IMG/VR virus record: IMGVR_UViG_3300036853_000446
Location: 124,001 to 188,000 of that record
DNA from: a virus
Length of the DNA: 64,000 bases
Reading direction: 5' to 3' (one strand)
A program made the position numbers and the translations under genes. Below the pieces are notes generated by a model. The model was not told where the DNA came from, searched no databases, and worked only from the letters and a program-made list of their open reading frames with translations. The first letter of the stretch is position 1; each line of letters starts with the position of its first letter. Below, piece after piece: positions 9,356-18,767 of the stretch.

Positions 9356-10189
9356 TCAGGTGCTGAATGTTGCGGCGACGCGCCCCTGCTCGACGAGAAA
9401 ATCGTGAATGATCGAGTATGGCTTATCGCACTGCAGCTTGCGCTCGAGCGTCATGCGCAAGGCCAACGCAAACTGAGACTCGACCTTTTCCGCATCGCGG
9501 CACATGAACCAGTAGTTCGACCCCGTAAAATTCTTCACGTAGTCTAAGACGACCGCCTCGGGCACCAAAGCGCTGCGGAGCCACATATAGATGGCCAGGT
9601 TCATCGTGTAACCACGCACCTCCCAATGCGTGCGCCCCTTCGATGCCCACGGCCCGAGGCACACGAGACCAGCGAGCAACACGAACGTCCACCAGCCCGC
9701 GATGAAGATCGAGAGCGCCAACGAGCCCAGAGTAACGAGACCCAAAAAGATCCAGAAGAGAATGCCCGGTCTCGTATCTCTCGCCCCTCGAAGCAATGCC
9801 AGGATGATATACCCGACGAGGAACGCCGCAATGGGCAGGGGGCTCCCGACGACCGCGTGAAGGATGAAGAATGGGATGGCCCAGATTTGAGGTGCCGCAT
9901 AACCGAGTTGAAACCGCGCGCCCGCTTCACGTGAGTCATACATGTGCACGAACTCGTGCGAAAGCGTGACGATGCTCCGGTCAGGCTGTCCGTCGTAACG
10001 TAACCGCGACGGAAAGTAGGCAGTTGACCCGAGAGTTGTCGTGAACACGGTCATGAACGTCGGATTGATTGGACGCATGAGCAGGCCGAGCGCGCGCATG
10101 AGCAACGATTCATCCTTGAACCGGACTTTGAAGGACGGGATCTCCTTCTCTAGCTTTTGCTCGAGCGCCCGGAGGGTTTCCAAGCTCAT
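9356..10189 (-). CDS. membrane protein with HExxH metalloprotease motif
   Basis: A 277-residue protein with HEFVH at residues 78-82 in a cytoplasmic-type N-terminal part, followed by two hydrophobic blocks (about 95-130 and 140-180) that can hold three or four membrane helices, and a soluble C-terminal domain. The zinc-binding motif suggests a membrane-linked peptidase, but I cannot place the family. It starts with MSLETL, and its start region is triplicated (10173-10223). Confidence 0.75.
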   Translation of the reverse strand: MSLETLRALEQKLEKEIPSFKVRFKDESLLMRALGLLMRPINPTFMTVFTTTLGSTAYFPSRLRYDGQPDRSIVTLSHEFVHMYDSREAGARFQLGYAAPQIWAIPFFILHAVVGSPLPIAAFLVGYIILALLRGARDTRPGILFWIFLGLVTLGSLALSIFIAGWWTFVLLAGLVCLGPWASKGRTHWEVRGYTMNLAIYMWLRSALVPEAVVLDYVKNFTGSNYWFMCRDAEKVESQFALALRMTLERKLQCDKPYSIIHDFLVEQGRVAATFST

Positions 10190-10223
10190 AGAGTCTCCAA
10201 GCTCACAGCGTCTCCAAACTCAT
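10173..10223 (-). repeat. 17-bp tandem triplication of a start region
   Basis: Three consecutive 17-bp units (10207-10223, 10190-10206, 10173-10189), each close to ATGAGCTTGGAGACTCT. The first overlaps the stop of the upstream gene as ATGA, the second has GTG, the third is the real start. Since 17 is not a multiple of three, the units lie in different frames. Confidence 0.85.
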
Positions 10224-10405
10224 AGATGCTGCATGTCCATCTTTCCGCCGACCCGAACTGTGCGCGAGGTGTTGCATTTCACGCAACGATAGAGGCGCGT
10301 CCCCGGCGCGTAGGCGACCTCAACCACCTGAATCGAGTCGCATTTCGGGTTTGTGCACTTCATGAAAACTGGTTTTGGATCGGCGGCGGCTTTGGGAGCT
10401 GTCAT
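10220..10405 (-). CDS. zinc-ribbon protein
   Basis: A 61-residue protein with two cysteine pairs (CTNPKC and CVKC) about 19 residues apart, a zinc-ribbon pattern. Its start overlaps the upstream gene by 4 bp and its stop lies in the ATGA junction with the membrane-protein gene. Function unknown. Confidence 0.7.
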   Translation of the reverse strand: MTAPKAAADPKPVFMKCTNPKCDSIQVVEVAYAPGTRLYRCVKCNTSRTVRVGGKMDMQHL

Positions 10406-10782
10406 GTGGGCACCTTGTCTGTAAAGAGAAGCCCGAGAATTCCTTGGACTCTGAGATAGAGTGGGTCTCGGGCGTCGACGGTCGAAGACGAAAACCGCAC
10501 CGTGTCGAGAGGCCGCACGGCAGACTCCACGGGCACGAGGCGACTCGTGAGTGTCTCGTCTTTGATGAATGGCAGAATGCGCGCCCAGTCGCTCCGCGGG
10601 ACGGTGACGTTCATGCCGCGCCCGTTGATCTGCACGTAGGCGGAGCCCGCGAGTCGAATGACTCGAGTCGTCGCGTGCCCACGCATCAGAGACGTAAGGG
10701 CTCGCGCCAAGTCTCGCAAGTCGACGTCGAGTATCTGGGACGGCAGCTTGCGCCCCTGAACTCTCGTGAGGCCGTTATCCAC
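10402..10782 (-). CDS. hypothetical protein downstream of groEL
   Basis: A 126-residue protein with no recognised domain. The proposed GTG at 10782 overlaps an AGGAGG sequence, so the true start may lie slightly downstream. It follows groEL by 26 bp and overlaps the zinc-ribbon gene by 4 bp. Confidence 0.65.
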   Translation of the reverse strand: MDNGLTRVQGRKLPSQILDVDLRDLARALTSLMRGHATTRVIRLAGSAYVQINGRGMNVTVPRSDWARILPFIKDETLTSRLVPVESAVRPLDTVRFSSSTVDARDPLYLRVQGILGLLFTDKVPT

Positions 10783-10808
10783 CTCCTACGCGGGCGATAG
10801 AAGGAAAG

Positions 10809-12404
<1,596 letters not shown>

Positions 12405-12794
12405 TCAATTTCCCTTCCGAGTACATGGAATGCCATACACCGCCGCGACCTCCACGGGATCGAGGTCCTCGGGATCAGCTATTGTTGACTGCGCGTAACG
12501 GGAAACAGACACCATCGTGGGCCTTGGAGACGAGAAATCCCAACGCGAGCCGGGCGGCGGGGGCGGATGGCCTTTCAACCACAGGTGGCCATAGACGGCG
12601 TAAAGAGCCATCCGTCTATCGACGTGTTCGACCGCGTGCAGAACGTCTTGCGTGGGCTCGACAGATTCGACGCGCGCAAACCACCCGCCATCCAGCCATT
12701 CGCAGACGAATCTCGAACGTTCGGGTATATGAGCGACAATCGCGCGCTCGATTTCGTCGTCGGTCCAAGAGAGGAGTTCGTCAGGCGGTTGCAA
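12405..12794 (-). CDS. hypothetical protein upstream of groEL
   Basis: A 129-residue protein abutting groEL (TGA then ATG), hence co-transcribed with it. Contains a run of prolines around residue 75. The TTG start at 12794 is the only upstream candidate and is uncertain. No family recognised. Confidence 0.6.
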   Translation of the reverse strand: MQPPDELLSWTDDEIERAIVAHIPERSRFVCEWLDGGWFARVESVEPTQDVLHAVEHVDRRMALYAVYGHLWLKGHPPPPPGSRWDFSSPRPTMVSVSRYAQSTIADPEDLDPVEVAAVYGIPCTRKGN

Positions 12795-12818
12795 GGCTCA
12801 AAGAGCTGAACCACAAAT

Positions 12819-12854
12819 GAAAAAAGCCCCGAGAGGCGTTTCCGTCCCTCGGGG
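12819..12854 (-). terminator. rho-independent terminator after the vWA gene
   Basis: On the reverse strand CCCCGAG pairs with CTCGGGG across a short loop and is followed by a run of six T. It separates the vWA gene from the groEL operon. Confidence 0.85.
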
Positions 12855-12888
12855 TCTGTGACAGGATCCTGGTTTGTCCGTGGTTTCT

Positions 12889-14400
12889 TTACTTGCCCGA
12901 CGCGGCGGGCTCCACTTCTACGCTCGGGTCTTTGGTCGCGGGCGTCGGGATGACGACGTTGGTCGCAGGGTTCGGCCCGACGAGAGGCTCGGAAGTTGAC
13001 TCGCTCGTGAAGGCCGTCGAATACGCCGCCTGCGCCGAATTCCCGAAGGCCCCATTGCACGTTGCCTTCATGTTCTGGAGTTCGACCTGTGCGACCGAGT
13101 CGTAGCTCGCGACGCCCGCGGAGCGGAGAATACCCTGGCCCATGCTCTTGAGGTATCCTCGGCTCCCGGTGTAGCTCGCTGCATTGCCCATGAAATCGGC
13201 CATGTTGGAGGCCACGTGGGCCTCTGCCACAAGACCTTTGAGCTGCAGGCCTCGCGAGAAATCTGCCAGCTTCGACTGAGCCACCCGATAATCTCCACGA
13301 TTGGCGTCGGCTTCGGCCTCGCGCTGCACGACCGCGAGCTGGTGCAAGGAGACGATTTCGTCGACCGTAGGGGTAGGCGCTTTCTGCGCTTCGTCGGGAC
13401 TCACGAACCGCATCTTGGCGGCCGCCGTCGCCTCCTCCGAAGCCTTTTCCCCCTCCTGCGTGATCCGGCGACAAGTCGCCTTCACGTTGAAGAGCGTGAA
13501 ATCCCGCGGCAGCGCCTTGTCCTGCTTCTTGACGCTGCACTCGAGCACGATGTGCCGCGTCTCTTCGGCCAAAATATCGCCAACCTCGATCGTGACCTCG
13601 GTGATCTCCGCGACACTGGTGACGCCCGTGACACCGGCGGCCGGCGCCTTGTCGGGCCCGAGCAGAGTCACGACCTTCTCGACGGTGTGGCCGTTGCGTG
13701 GCTCGATGACGAGACGGAGGTCCGAGGCGTAGGTCGAGAGCAGGCCACCCAACTCCCGCCCAAACGCCGCCAGAGCGTCGTCCGCATTCTGCACGTAGGC
13801 GTAGTTTCCCTTGCCGAGCTGGCTGAGTTCGGTCAGCAAGTCTTGATCGCACGTGGTTCCCTCTCCGTACCCGAAGAAGCTCATCGAGTGCGAGCCCACG
13901 TGTTTTGCCACGAGACCCTTGATGCTGGTCGCATCGGTGACGCCCGATGTCGGCTGCCCGTCGGTAAAGAAAATCGCTCGCTGCAGAACGTTCGGCGGCA
14001 AGTCGAGGTCGCCGATCTTCGCGAGTGACGACACGATGCTGTCCGAAAAGTTCGTCCCCGCGCTGGCCCACAACTCGTCAATCGCCTTCAGCAGGCGCGT
14101 CTTGAGTTCGGGCGTCACGGGGCCCGGCTTGACCATGGTGCAGACCTGGGAATTGAACGTGATGAGGCCCGAATAGTCCCCCACCTTGAGTTGCTCGACG
14201 AGCTTTCTGCACGCCTGCTTGGCATACTCGAGCTTCCGTCCCTGCATGCTGCCCGAGACGTCGACAACGGGCAGAATGCAGATCCTCGGCCGCCGACTGA
14301 CCCAGTCGATGGCCGGCGCCTCGACGGTCAAGAGCAGATGAACCGTGTTGTCCTTCTCGTGATCAACCGTCTCGTAATCGAACTGCGCTGACAATTTCAT
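12889..14400 (-). CDS. von Willebrand factor A domain protein
   Basis: A 503-residue protein. Residues about 43-230 form a vWA domain with the metal-adhesion motif DVSGSMQG and FFTDGQPTSG; this fold binds proteins through a metal ion. The rest is mixed beta and helical, rich in alanine near the C-terminus, with no signal peptide. The start has a GGGAGAA site, and the gene ends before a terminator, so it is probably a single-gene unit. A second vWA gene lies at 19551. Partners are unknown. Confidence 0.85.
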   Translation of the reverse strand: MKLSAQFDYETVDHEKDNTVHLLLTVEAPAIDWVSRRPRICILPVVDVSGSMQGRKLEYAKQACRKLVEQLKVGDYSGLITFNSQVCTMVKPGPVTPELKTRLLKAIDELWASAGTNFSDSIVSSLAKIGDLDLPPNVLQRAIFFTDGQPTSGVTDATSIKGLVAKHVGSHSMSFFGYGEGTTCDQDLLTELSQLGKGNYAYVQNADDALAAFGRELGGLLSTYASDLRLVIEPRNGHTVEKVVTLLGPDKAPAAGVTGVTSVAEITEVTIEVGDILAEETRHIVLECSVKKQDKALPRDFTLFNVKATCRRITQEGEKASEEATAAAKMRFVSPDEAQKAPTPTVDEIVSLHQLAVVQREAEADANRGDYRVAQSKLADFSRGLQLKGLVAEAHVASNMADFMGNAASYTGSRGYLKSMGQGILRSAGVASYDSVAQVELQNMKATCNGAFGNSAQAAYSTAFTSESTSEPLVGPNPATNVVIPTPATKDPSVEVEPAASGK

Positions 14401-14641
14401 TGTTTGATTCTCCCAAATCGAGTGGCGTCCTCGACGCGGAACCTAGGACAGAGGTTCCCAAATCTCAGACTCATTCAATTCCGTCCTCAGCGTCCCAAAC
14501 CCCCGAGAGGGCGCGGACTAACCTGTACACCCGCAACACGGAGTCCGTCTTGCGGGCACACGACGAAGAATCCAAACCCATGACGGCGCGATTCCCCATG
14601 ACGTACGGTAACGGTCAGGCGACGAGGCGTCAAGACGCACG

Positions 14642-14920
14642 ATGACCGTCGATGAACGAGCCCTTTACGAAGCTGAGCGATGGTTTCGAGCCAAACTGCG
14701 CGGAGACAGCGCGCTCGTGGAGAGCGAGATCGGTCTCTTCACCGTGATGGCCGAGCGACAGGTCGCGAGCACGGATTTCTACATCCCCCGGGAACCGTCG
14801 ACGCAAGGGTACCTCGACCCTTTCGCAGACAGCCCGCTCATCACGCTGCCGCCGCCTTCGAGCGCCGCTCAGCGGGACTGGATCCAGCTGTCGAAAGCCT
14901 CGCTGCGACCGAGGCGCTGA
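14642..14920 (+). CDS. small protein, unknown
   Basis: A 92-residue forward-strand protein divergent from the vWA gene and followed closely by a terminator, which supports it as a real gene. No motif recognised. Confidence 0.6.
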   Translation: MTVDERALYEAERWFRAKLRGDSALVESEIGLFTVMAERQVASTDFYIPREPSTQGYLDPFADSPLITLPPPSSAAQRDWIQLSKASLRPRR

Positions 14921-14933
14921 AACGACAAAACGC

Positions 14934-14978
14934 AAAAAGGTCGGTCCCCGTTCTTTTTCGAGAGGACCGGCCTTTTTG
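14934..14978. terminator. bidirectional terminator
   Basis: A-run, 10-bp stem (AGGTCGGTCC with GGACCGGCCT), loop and T-run. It lies between convergent genes and can act on both strands. Confidence 0.8.
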
Positions 14979-14996
14979 GAAATTGCTGGAAGAACG

Positions 14997-15581
14997 TCAC
15001 GCAGCGAGATACGGCAGCCATTCCGCCGGAGCATTGGACAACTGGATCATCGGCTCACTCATGGGAAGCGTCCGGGGACGCAACGGCGCATTCAGCAGCC
15101 GCAACCCCGCTTGAGCCGGCGTTCGATTTGCCTTTGCAGAATTACAGGGCCAGCACGACGCCACGACATTTTCCCAAACAGTCCTCCCACCTTGAGAACG
15201 TGGCACCACGTGATCATAGTTCAACTTCGACGCAGGAAATCGAAGCCCACAGTACTGGCAGCGATGCTTATCCCGCGCGTAAACGTTGACCTTGCTGAAC
15301 TTGACTCCCGTCTTTACTGGCTTGATATGCCGCATGAGCACGGCCACCGCGGGCACCTTGACCTCGATCGATTCGACGTCGGTCCCGATCACCTGCCGCA
15401 GCGCGAGCGCCAGTTCAGGAAACGACCGTAACGTCCCGCGATCGATGTGGGCGAGAATCTCATCGTACTGAGCCACGACCTGGATCTTGCCGCCAAACAT
15501 GCGGGTCACGGCCTCCTTCCAATCGACAACTTCATGCGGCGTGAACGACTGATTGAGTATAAGCGTTTGCGTAAAAGACAT
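14997..15581 (-). CDS. HNH endonuclease
   Basis: A 194-residue nuclease with a zinc-bound HNH core: CQYCG, LNYDHVVPRSQGG and CWPCNSAK. The ATG at 15581 with GGAAGG upstream is chosen over the longer frame, whose extra N-terminus overlaps the next gene and looks like a shadow translation. A second HNH gene lies immediately upstream; such pairs near tRNAs often act as homing or intergenic nucleases. Confidence 0.88.
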   Translation of the reverse strand: MSFTQTLILNQSFTPHEVVDWKEAVTRMFGGKIQVVAQYDEILAHIDRGTLRSFPELALALRQVIGTDVESIEVKVPAVAVLMRHIKPVKTGVKFSKVNVYARDKHRCQYCGLRFPASKLNYDHVVPRSQGGRTVWENVVASCWPCNSAKANRTPAQAGLRLLNAPLRPRTLPMSEPMIQLSNAPAEWLPYLAA

Positions 15582-15615
15582 TGAGGCACCTTCCATGACG
15601 AGGGCCACCAATGTC

Positions 15616-16197
15616 TCAACGATGGGTGGGTTGATGCACCTGTCGAGGAATGGAGCCCAAAGTTTCGACCAGAGCCTTGTTGGCCTGGCGCTTGGCAGGG
15701 TCGAGATTCTTCGACACCTTCTGATAGTAGGGATGCTCGAGCCACTCCGCGTACGGCGTGTTGCCCCTAATTTTATTGCACTTTTTGCACGACGAAAGAA
15801 GGTTGTCTTTTGTACTCGGGCCTCCATGCTCCCAAAGGATGAGATGGTCGACGGTGAGGGGCACGTGGTCATTCCCACAATATTCGCAGCTAAATTTGGC
15901 GCGCCGGTACACCTCCCACGCCACGCCCTGCGAGATGTGGCGTTGACTCTTCCGGACGATTGCCTTGGTAATGGTGCCGTCAGAAGCCTTCGACAGGACC
16001 TGCGTCTCGAGCAGATCCGTCTGCCGGAGAAACCGCGTCCAGTCGTCGAGGTTCATGTCGAGATTCACGACGGGAAGCCCATCGGCATTCTCATCAGGGA
16101 ACAGGGCGAGATACACCTTGCCGCCACCGATGTATGCGACGCCGGCCATCAGGATCGTGTGCCCGAACTCGAGCAGCCCGATTTCATCAATTCGCAT
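15616..16197 (-). CDS. HNH endonuclease
   Basis: A 193-residue protein with the HNH core CEYCGND, LTVDHLILWEHGG and CKKCNKIRG in its C-terminal half. The N-terminal half is a separate, unassigned domain. ATG at 16197 has a GGGAG site. It lies between a tRNA-Leu gene and the next HNH gene, with which it shares only the nuclease core. Confidence 0.85.
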   Translation of the reverse strand: MRIDEIGLLEFGHTILMAGVAYIGGGKVYLALFPDENADGLPVVNLDMNLDDWTRFLRQTDLLETQVLSKASDGTITKAIVRKSQRHISQGVAWEVYRRAKFSCEYCGNDHVPLTVDHLILWEHGGPSTKDNLLSSCKKCNKIRGNTPYAEWLEHPYYQKVSKNLDPAKRQANKALVETLGSIPRQVHQPTHR

Positions 16198-16248
16198 CCG
16201 CTCCCACCCTTTCAAGATTTAGCTCCCGCAAAGTCTCCATCATTCTTG

Positions 16249-16331
16249 TACTCGGAAGAGGACTCGAACCTCCACGTCTCTAAGGACACTGGAACCTAAA
16301 TCCAGAGCGTCTACCATTCCGCCACCCGAGT
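16249..16331 (-). tRNA. tRNA-Leu (TAG)
   Basis: Acceptor ACTCGGG/TCCGAGT with discriminator A, TGGCGGAA D-arm start, anticodon loop TTTAGGT, long variable arm. No CCA encoded. Confidence 0.92.
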
Positions 16332-16366
16332 ATTTTGGGAAGATCAAACAAGTACCGAGTACATAC

Positions 16367-16483
16367 TCACTCATCCGACGCCGACTTTATCGCTGCGGTA
16401 ACTTCAGCAATTTGACCCGCTAAGCGCTTATCACTGCGTCTCATTACGTACGAAGTAGCTCCAATGCCTCTCGACACTGCCAT
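16367..16483 (-). CDS. 38-residue ORF candidate
   Basis: Encodes MAVSRGIGATSYVMRRSDKR... and ends in a charged helix-like segment. It fills the gap between a tRNA and the next gene in the same direction. No strong ribosome-binding site. Confidence 0.4.
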   Translation of the reverse strand: MAVSRGIGATSYVMRRSDKRLAGQIAEVTAAIKSASDE

Positions 16484-16510
16484 GCTGCGCTCGATCTTCC
16501 CACGGTGCGA

Positions 16511-16525
16511 GGGCCCGAAGGCCCG
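16511..16525 (-). terminator. UUCG-capped hairpin
   Basis: GGGCC-TTCG-GGCCC immediately after the gene ending at 16540. Very stable tetraloop hairpin without a T-run; may terminate transcription or protect the 3' end. Confidence 0.45.
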
Positions 16526-16539
16526 TCACCGCTTCGACG

Positions 16540-17049
16540 CTAATCAAAAAGAGAAGCGTCTAAGTCCTCCATGTCGACCTTGTGGGCGTTGCCCACGGCG
16601 ATGACCTCCCGCAGCAAGGCAAGCTCGCGATCGATCTGCTCCGTCCGGGCGCTCGCGTCATCGATCGAAATCTGCCGCTCTTGCCGCACGACGCCCGGGT
16701 CTTGCGTGCGCTCGTCGTCGAAGAGTCCCCGCTCTTTGATGGTCGCGGCGCTGCGCCACGTTTTCTCGATGCGCCCGAGGCCACCGATTCGCTTGACGCA
16801 TTCGAGCAGAGTCACTCGCCCCTTGCCCGGTACCTCGACACGCACCGCCAGATTGTAGCGCGTTTGCGCAACCTGAAGGATCGAGATATTCTCTTCCGCA
16901 TCTCGAACCCTCTTGATCACCTGGTCCGGCGTCGCCTTGACCTCGTCCGGAAACTTCTTCAACGAATCCTTGAACTGACTCGCCGCCGTCTCGCGCCGCA
17001 GCGTCTGTCGACGCAGGGCTTCACGCAGCTTATACCCTGTTACTTCCAT
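16540..17049 (-). CDS. helical protein, unknown
   Basis: A 169-residue protein, mostly charged helix, probably coiled-coil, with a conserved-looking loop ARTEQIDRELALLREV near the C-terminus. It faintly resembles the DIP1984 group but I cannot confirm this. ATG at 17049 has a GAGAGGAAA site, and a CGGTGTA element lies 37 nt upstream. Confidence 0.75.
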   Translation of the reverse strand: MEVTGYKLREALRRQTLRRETAASQFKDSLKKFPDEVKATPDQVIKRVRDAEENISILQVAQTRYNLAVRVEVPGKGRVTLLECVKRIGGLGRIEKTWRSAATIKERGLFDDERTQDPGVVRQERQISIDDASARTEQIDRELALLREVIAVGNAHKVDMEDLDASLFD

Positions 17050-17086
17050 AATTTCCTCTCCACGAACCGGGGCTCTCGATCTGCAA

Positions 17087-17093
17087 TACACCG
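17087..17093 (-). promoter_or_regulatory. CGGTGTA element, 37-nt leader
   Basis: CGGTGTA 37 nt before the ATG at 17049, with a Shine-Dalgarno site in the leader, as at 5309. Confidence 0.55.
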
Positions 17094-17151
17094 GCGGAGG
17101 GGGAGTCCAGATCCCCCTCCGCCGATTTGTTCCGAAGCCCAGCGCGAGCCC

Positions 17152-17985
17152 CTAAACTCCGAACTCGCCCCGGCGCTCCGTGACGAACCCGACATAGAAG
17201 GCAGCATCCCGATGGGCCTCGACTCGGCCCTCGACGACGGCCTTTTCGATGGCGGCCTTGAGGTCCCCGAGCCGCTTGCTCGGGGCGATACCGAACGCCG
17301 CCATGAGAGCGTCACCGAGTCCCTTCGGCAGGGGTGGCACGATGGCATCCCGGGCCGCGATGTCCTTGGCCCGCTCCGCCAATTGATGAAGCCTCTCATG
17401 ATGCTTCTCGCGCTTGTGGGCGTGTTTGGTCGTGATATCGGCACGTGCCACGAGAAGGACCCGGTCGAAATGCTCGCCCAATTCCTTCTGCAGCCGACGC
17501 ACGGCGCTGTCGGTCCAATCGGACTGGTAGGCCTCGACCAGGCCAAGGCTCCGCACGACGGCGTGGGCCTCATGCAGCACGTCAGCATCGACGAGCCTCG
17601 TCCGAGCTAAAGCCCGCCGGAGCAGGCTCGCGCTCACGAACTCGTGCTGGTGAAAGCTCACCTTCCCCGTCGCGCGGGAAAGCGTCGAAACCTTTCCCAC
17701 GTCGTGAAAGAGCGCCGCCCACCGGAGGCTCGGCTGAGCCTTGGTTTGCCTCACCACCTGCTTCGTGTGGGCCCAGAGGTCCTTGTGCCCCTGGCCCTGG
17801 CCGCCGAAGCCGACCATCGCCTGGACTTCCGGCAGCGTCTCGCCGAGCACGCCCGAGGTCTGAAGCGACTCGAGCCCCTCGTCGACGTGCGTGCCCATCA
17901 AGACGCGAGTCCATAGCTCGCGCGCAGATCCCCGGACGGATCCGTGGCGCGCTTCCGACACCAATACGGCTTCCTCTAAAGTCAT
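17152..17985 (-). CDS. HD-domain protein related to the C-terminal half of CCA-adding enzyme
   Basis: A 277-residue protein with LRWAALFHDVGK (HD metal site), preceded by GHKDLWAHTKQVV and an N-terminal ARELWTRVLMGTHVDEGLES segment. This arrangement matches the region after the nucleotidyltransferase domain in bacterial tRNA nucleotidyltransferases and poly(A) polymerases, but the catalytic nucleotidyltransferase domain is absent. It lies among tRNA genes that mostly lack an encoded CCA. It may be a phosphohydrolase acting on tRNA ends or nucleotides; that role is inference. ATG at 17985 has an AGGAGAT site. Confidence 0.8.
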   Translation of the reverse strand: MTLEEAVLVSEARHGSVRGSARELWTRVLMGTHVDEGLESLQTSGVLGETLPEVQAMVGFGGQGQGHKDLWAHTKQVVRQTKAQPSLRWAALFHDVGKVSTLSRATGKVSFHQHEFVSASLLRRALARTRLVDADVLHEAHAVVRSLGLVEAYQSDWTDSAVRRLQKELGEHFDRVLLVARADITTKHAHKREKHHERLHQLAERAKDIAARDAIVPPLPKGLGDALMAAFGIAPSKRLGDLKAAIEKAVVEGRVEAHRDAAFYVGFVTERRGEFGV

Positions 17986-18010
17986 GGGGATCTCCTGTCG
18001 TGTATTGTGT

Positions 18011-18096
18011 TGGTACCCGAGGAGGGATTCGAACCCTCAATGCCTCGCGGCACCGCATTTTAAGTGCAGGTGGCTATTCCGTTCGCCTACTCGGGC
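18011..18096 (-). tRNA. tRNA-Leu (TAA)
   Basis: Acceptor GCCCGAG/CTCGGGT, anticodon loop CTTAAAA, long variable arm, and encoded ACCA end. One of few tRNAs here with its own CCA. Its 5' end is duplicated at 18681-18712. Confidence 0.93.
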
Positions 18097-18103
18097 AAAG
18101 TTT
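18072..18103. repeat. direct repeat, copy 1 (tRNA-Leu 5' end)
   Basis: GGCTATTCCGTTCGCC... continuing to CAAAGTTT; 28 of 32 positions match 18681-18712. The two copies flank the ADP-ribosyltransferase-like gene. Confidence 0.8.
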
Positions 18104-18165
18104 GCTTCGTCTCTACGCCACGTAACGCTTCCTCTTGTGAGCCATCACGTTGAAAGGAGATGCGG

Positions 18166-18672
18166 ATGACACTGACCCATGATTATGACCGCCGCTGGCT
18201 AAAGACGGCTGCGGCACGCCTTCCTGGCAGCCTATTTTATCACGGAACAGCAAGTGACTTTGATGCGTTTGACCTATCTGCTTCCGGCGCACGTGACTTC
18301 GGAGACTTTGGGTTCGGAGTATATTTGACCCCCAGTACTACGATGGCTCGAGGATATGCCTATGCCAGCGCAAAGCGGACACACGGTGAACCTAAAGTCC
18401 TCACCGTCAGTGTGCGTCTCCACAACACAGCTGATTTTGACGACCCGAAACTACAGAGCCAGATCGCTGAAACGCTGGCTATTCCATTTCCTCACAAGGC
18501 GTTGACAACCGGTACACGACAGACACGCCCTCGCTCTGAGGCAATAGCTATCACGGACTACGTGCGCGCTTTGGGTTATGACAGTGGCCTCGCACGCAAT
18601 GGAAAGGAACTCGTTGTCTATGATCCCCGCGCGATAACGATTGAGTCCGTGCAACCGGCGTCCGAAGCCTAG
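18166..18672 (+). CDS. ADP-ribosyltransferase-like protein with tag B
   Basis: A 168-residue protein. After the N-terminal tag MTLTHDYDRRWLKTAAARL comes the pattern of the ART-PolyVal type ADP-ribosyltransferases: LFYHGTASDFDAF, GFGVYLTPSTTMARGYAYA, and a C-terminal GYDSGLARNGKELVVYDP segment. Such enzymes transfer ADP-ribose from NAD+ to target proteins or nucleic acids. The second ATG (18166) has AGGAG at proper spacing. The gene is flanked by direct repeats derived from tRNA-Leu. By analogy with T4 Alt it could be a virion-delivered effector; this is inference. Confidence 0.8.
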   Translation: MTLTHDYDRRWLKTAAARLPGSLFYHGTASDFDAFDLSASGARDFGDFGFGVYLTPSTTMARGYAYASAKRTHGEPKVLTVSVRLHNTADFDDPKLQSQIAETLAIPFPHKALTTGTRQTRPRSEAIAITDYVRALGYDSGLARNGKELVVYDPRAITIESVQPASEA

Positions 18673-18680
18673 GGAGCAAC

Positions 18681-18712
18681 GGCTATGCCATTCGCCTACC
18701 CGGGCAAAGTTC
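18681..18712. repeat. direct repeat, copy 2 (tRNA-Leu 5' fragment)
   Basis: Partial copy of the 5' acceptor and D-arm of tRNA-Leu(TAA); no remaining tRNA body. Marks one boundary of the gene at 18166-18672. Confidence 0.8.
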
Positions 18713-18747
18713 TATCGAAACACAGCCGTGCACTGATTACCGCCGCG

Positions 18748-18754
18748 CGGTGTA
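18748..18754 (+). promoter_or_regulatory. CGGTGTA promoter-like element
   Basis: CGGTGTA 13 nt before the ATG at 18768; no Shine-Dalgarno sequence between. Confidence 0.6.
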
Positions 18755-18767
18755 AGGGCCTTGTCAG

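Noticed and set aside
12575-14071. 498-residue reverse frame rich in Arg and Gly
   Set aside because: Shadow of the vWA gene in another frame; low-complexity translation and crosses a terminator.
14526-14532. GGGTGTA on the reverse strand
   Set aside because: No start codon at 9-13 or 37 nt.
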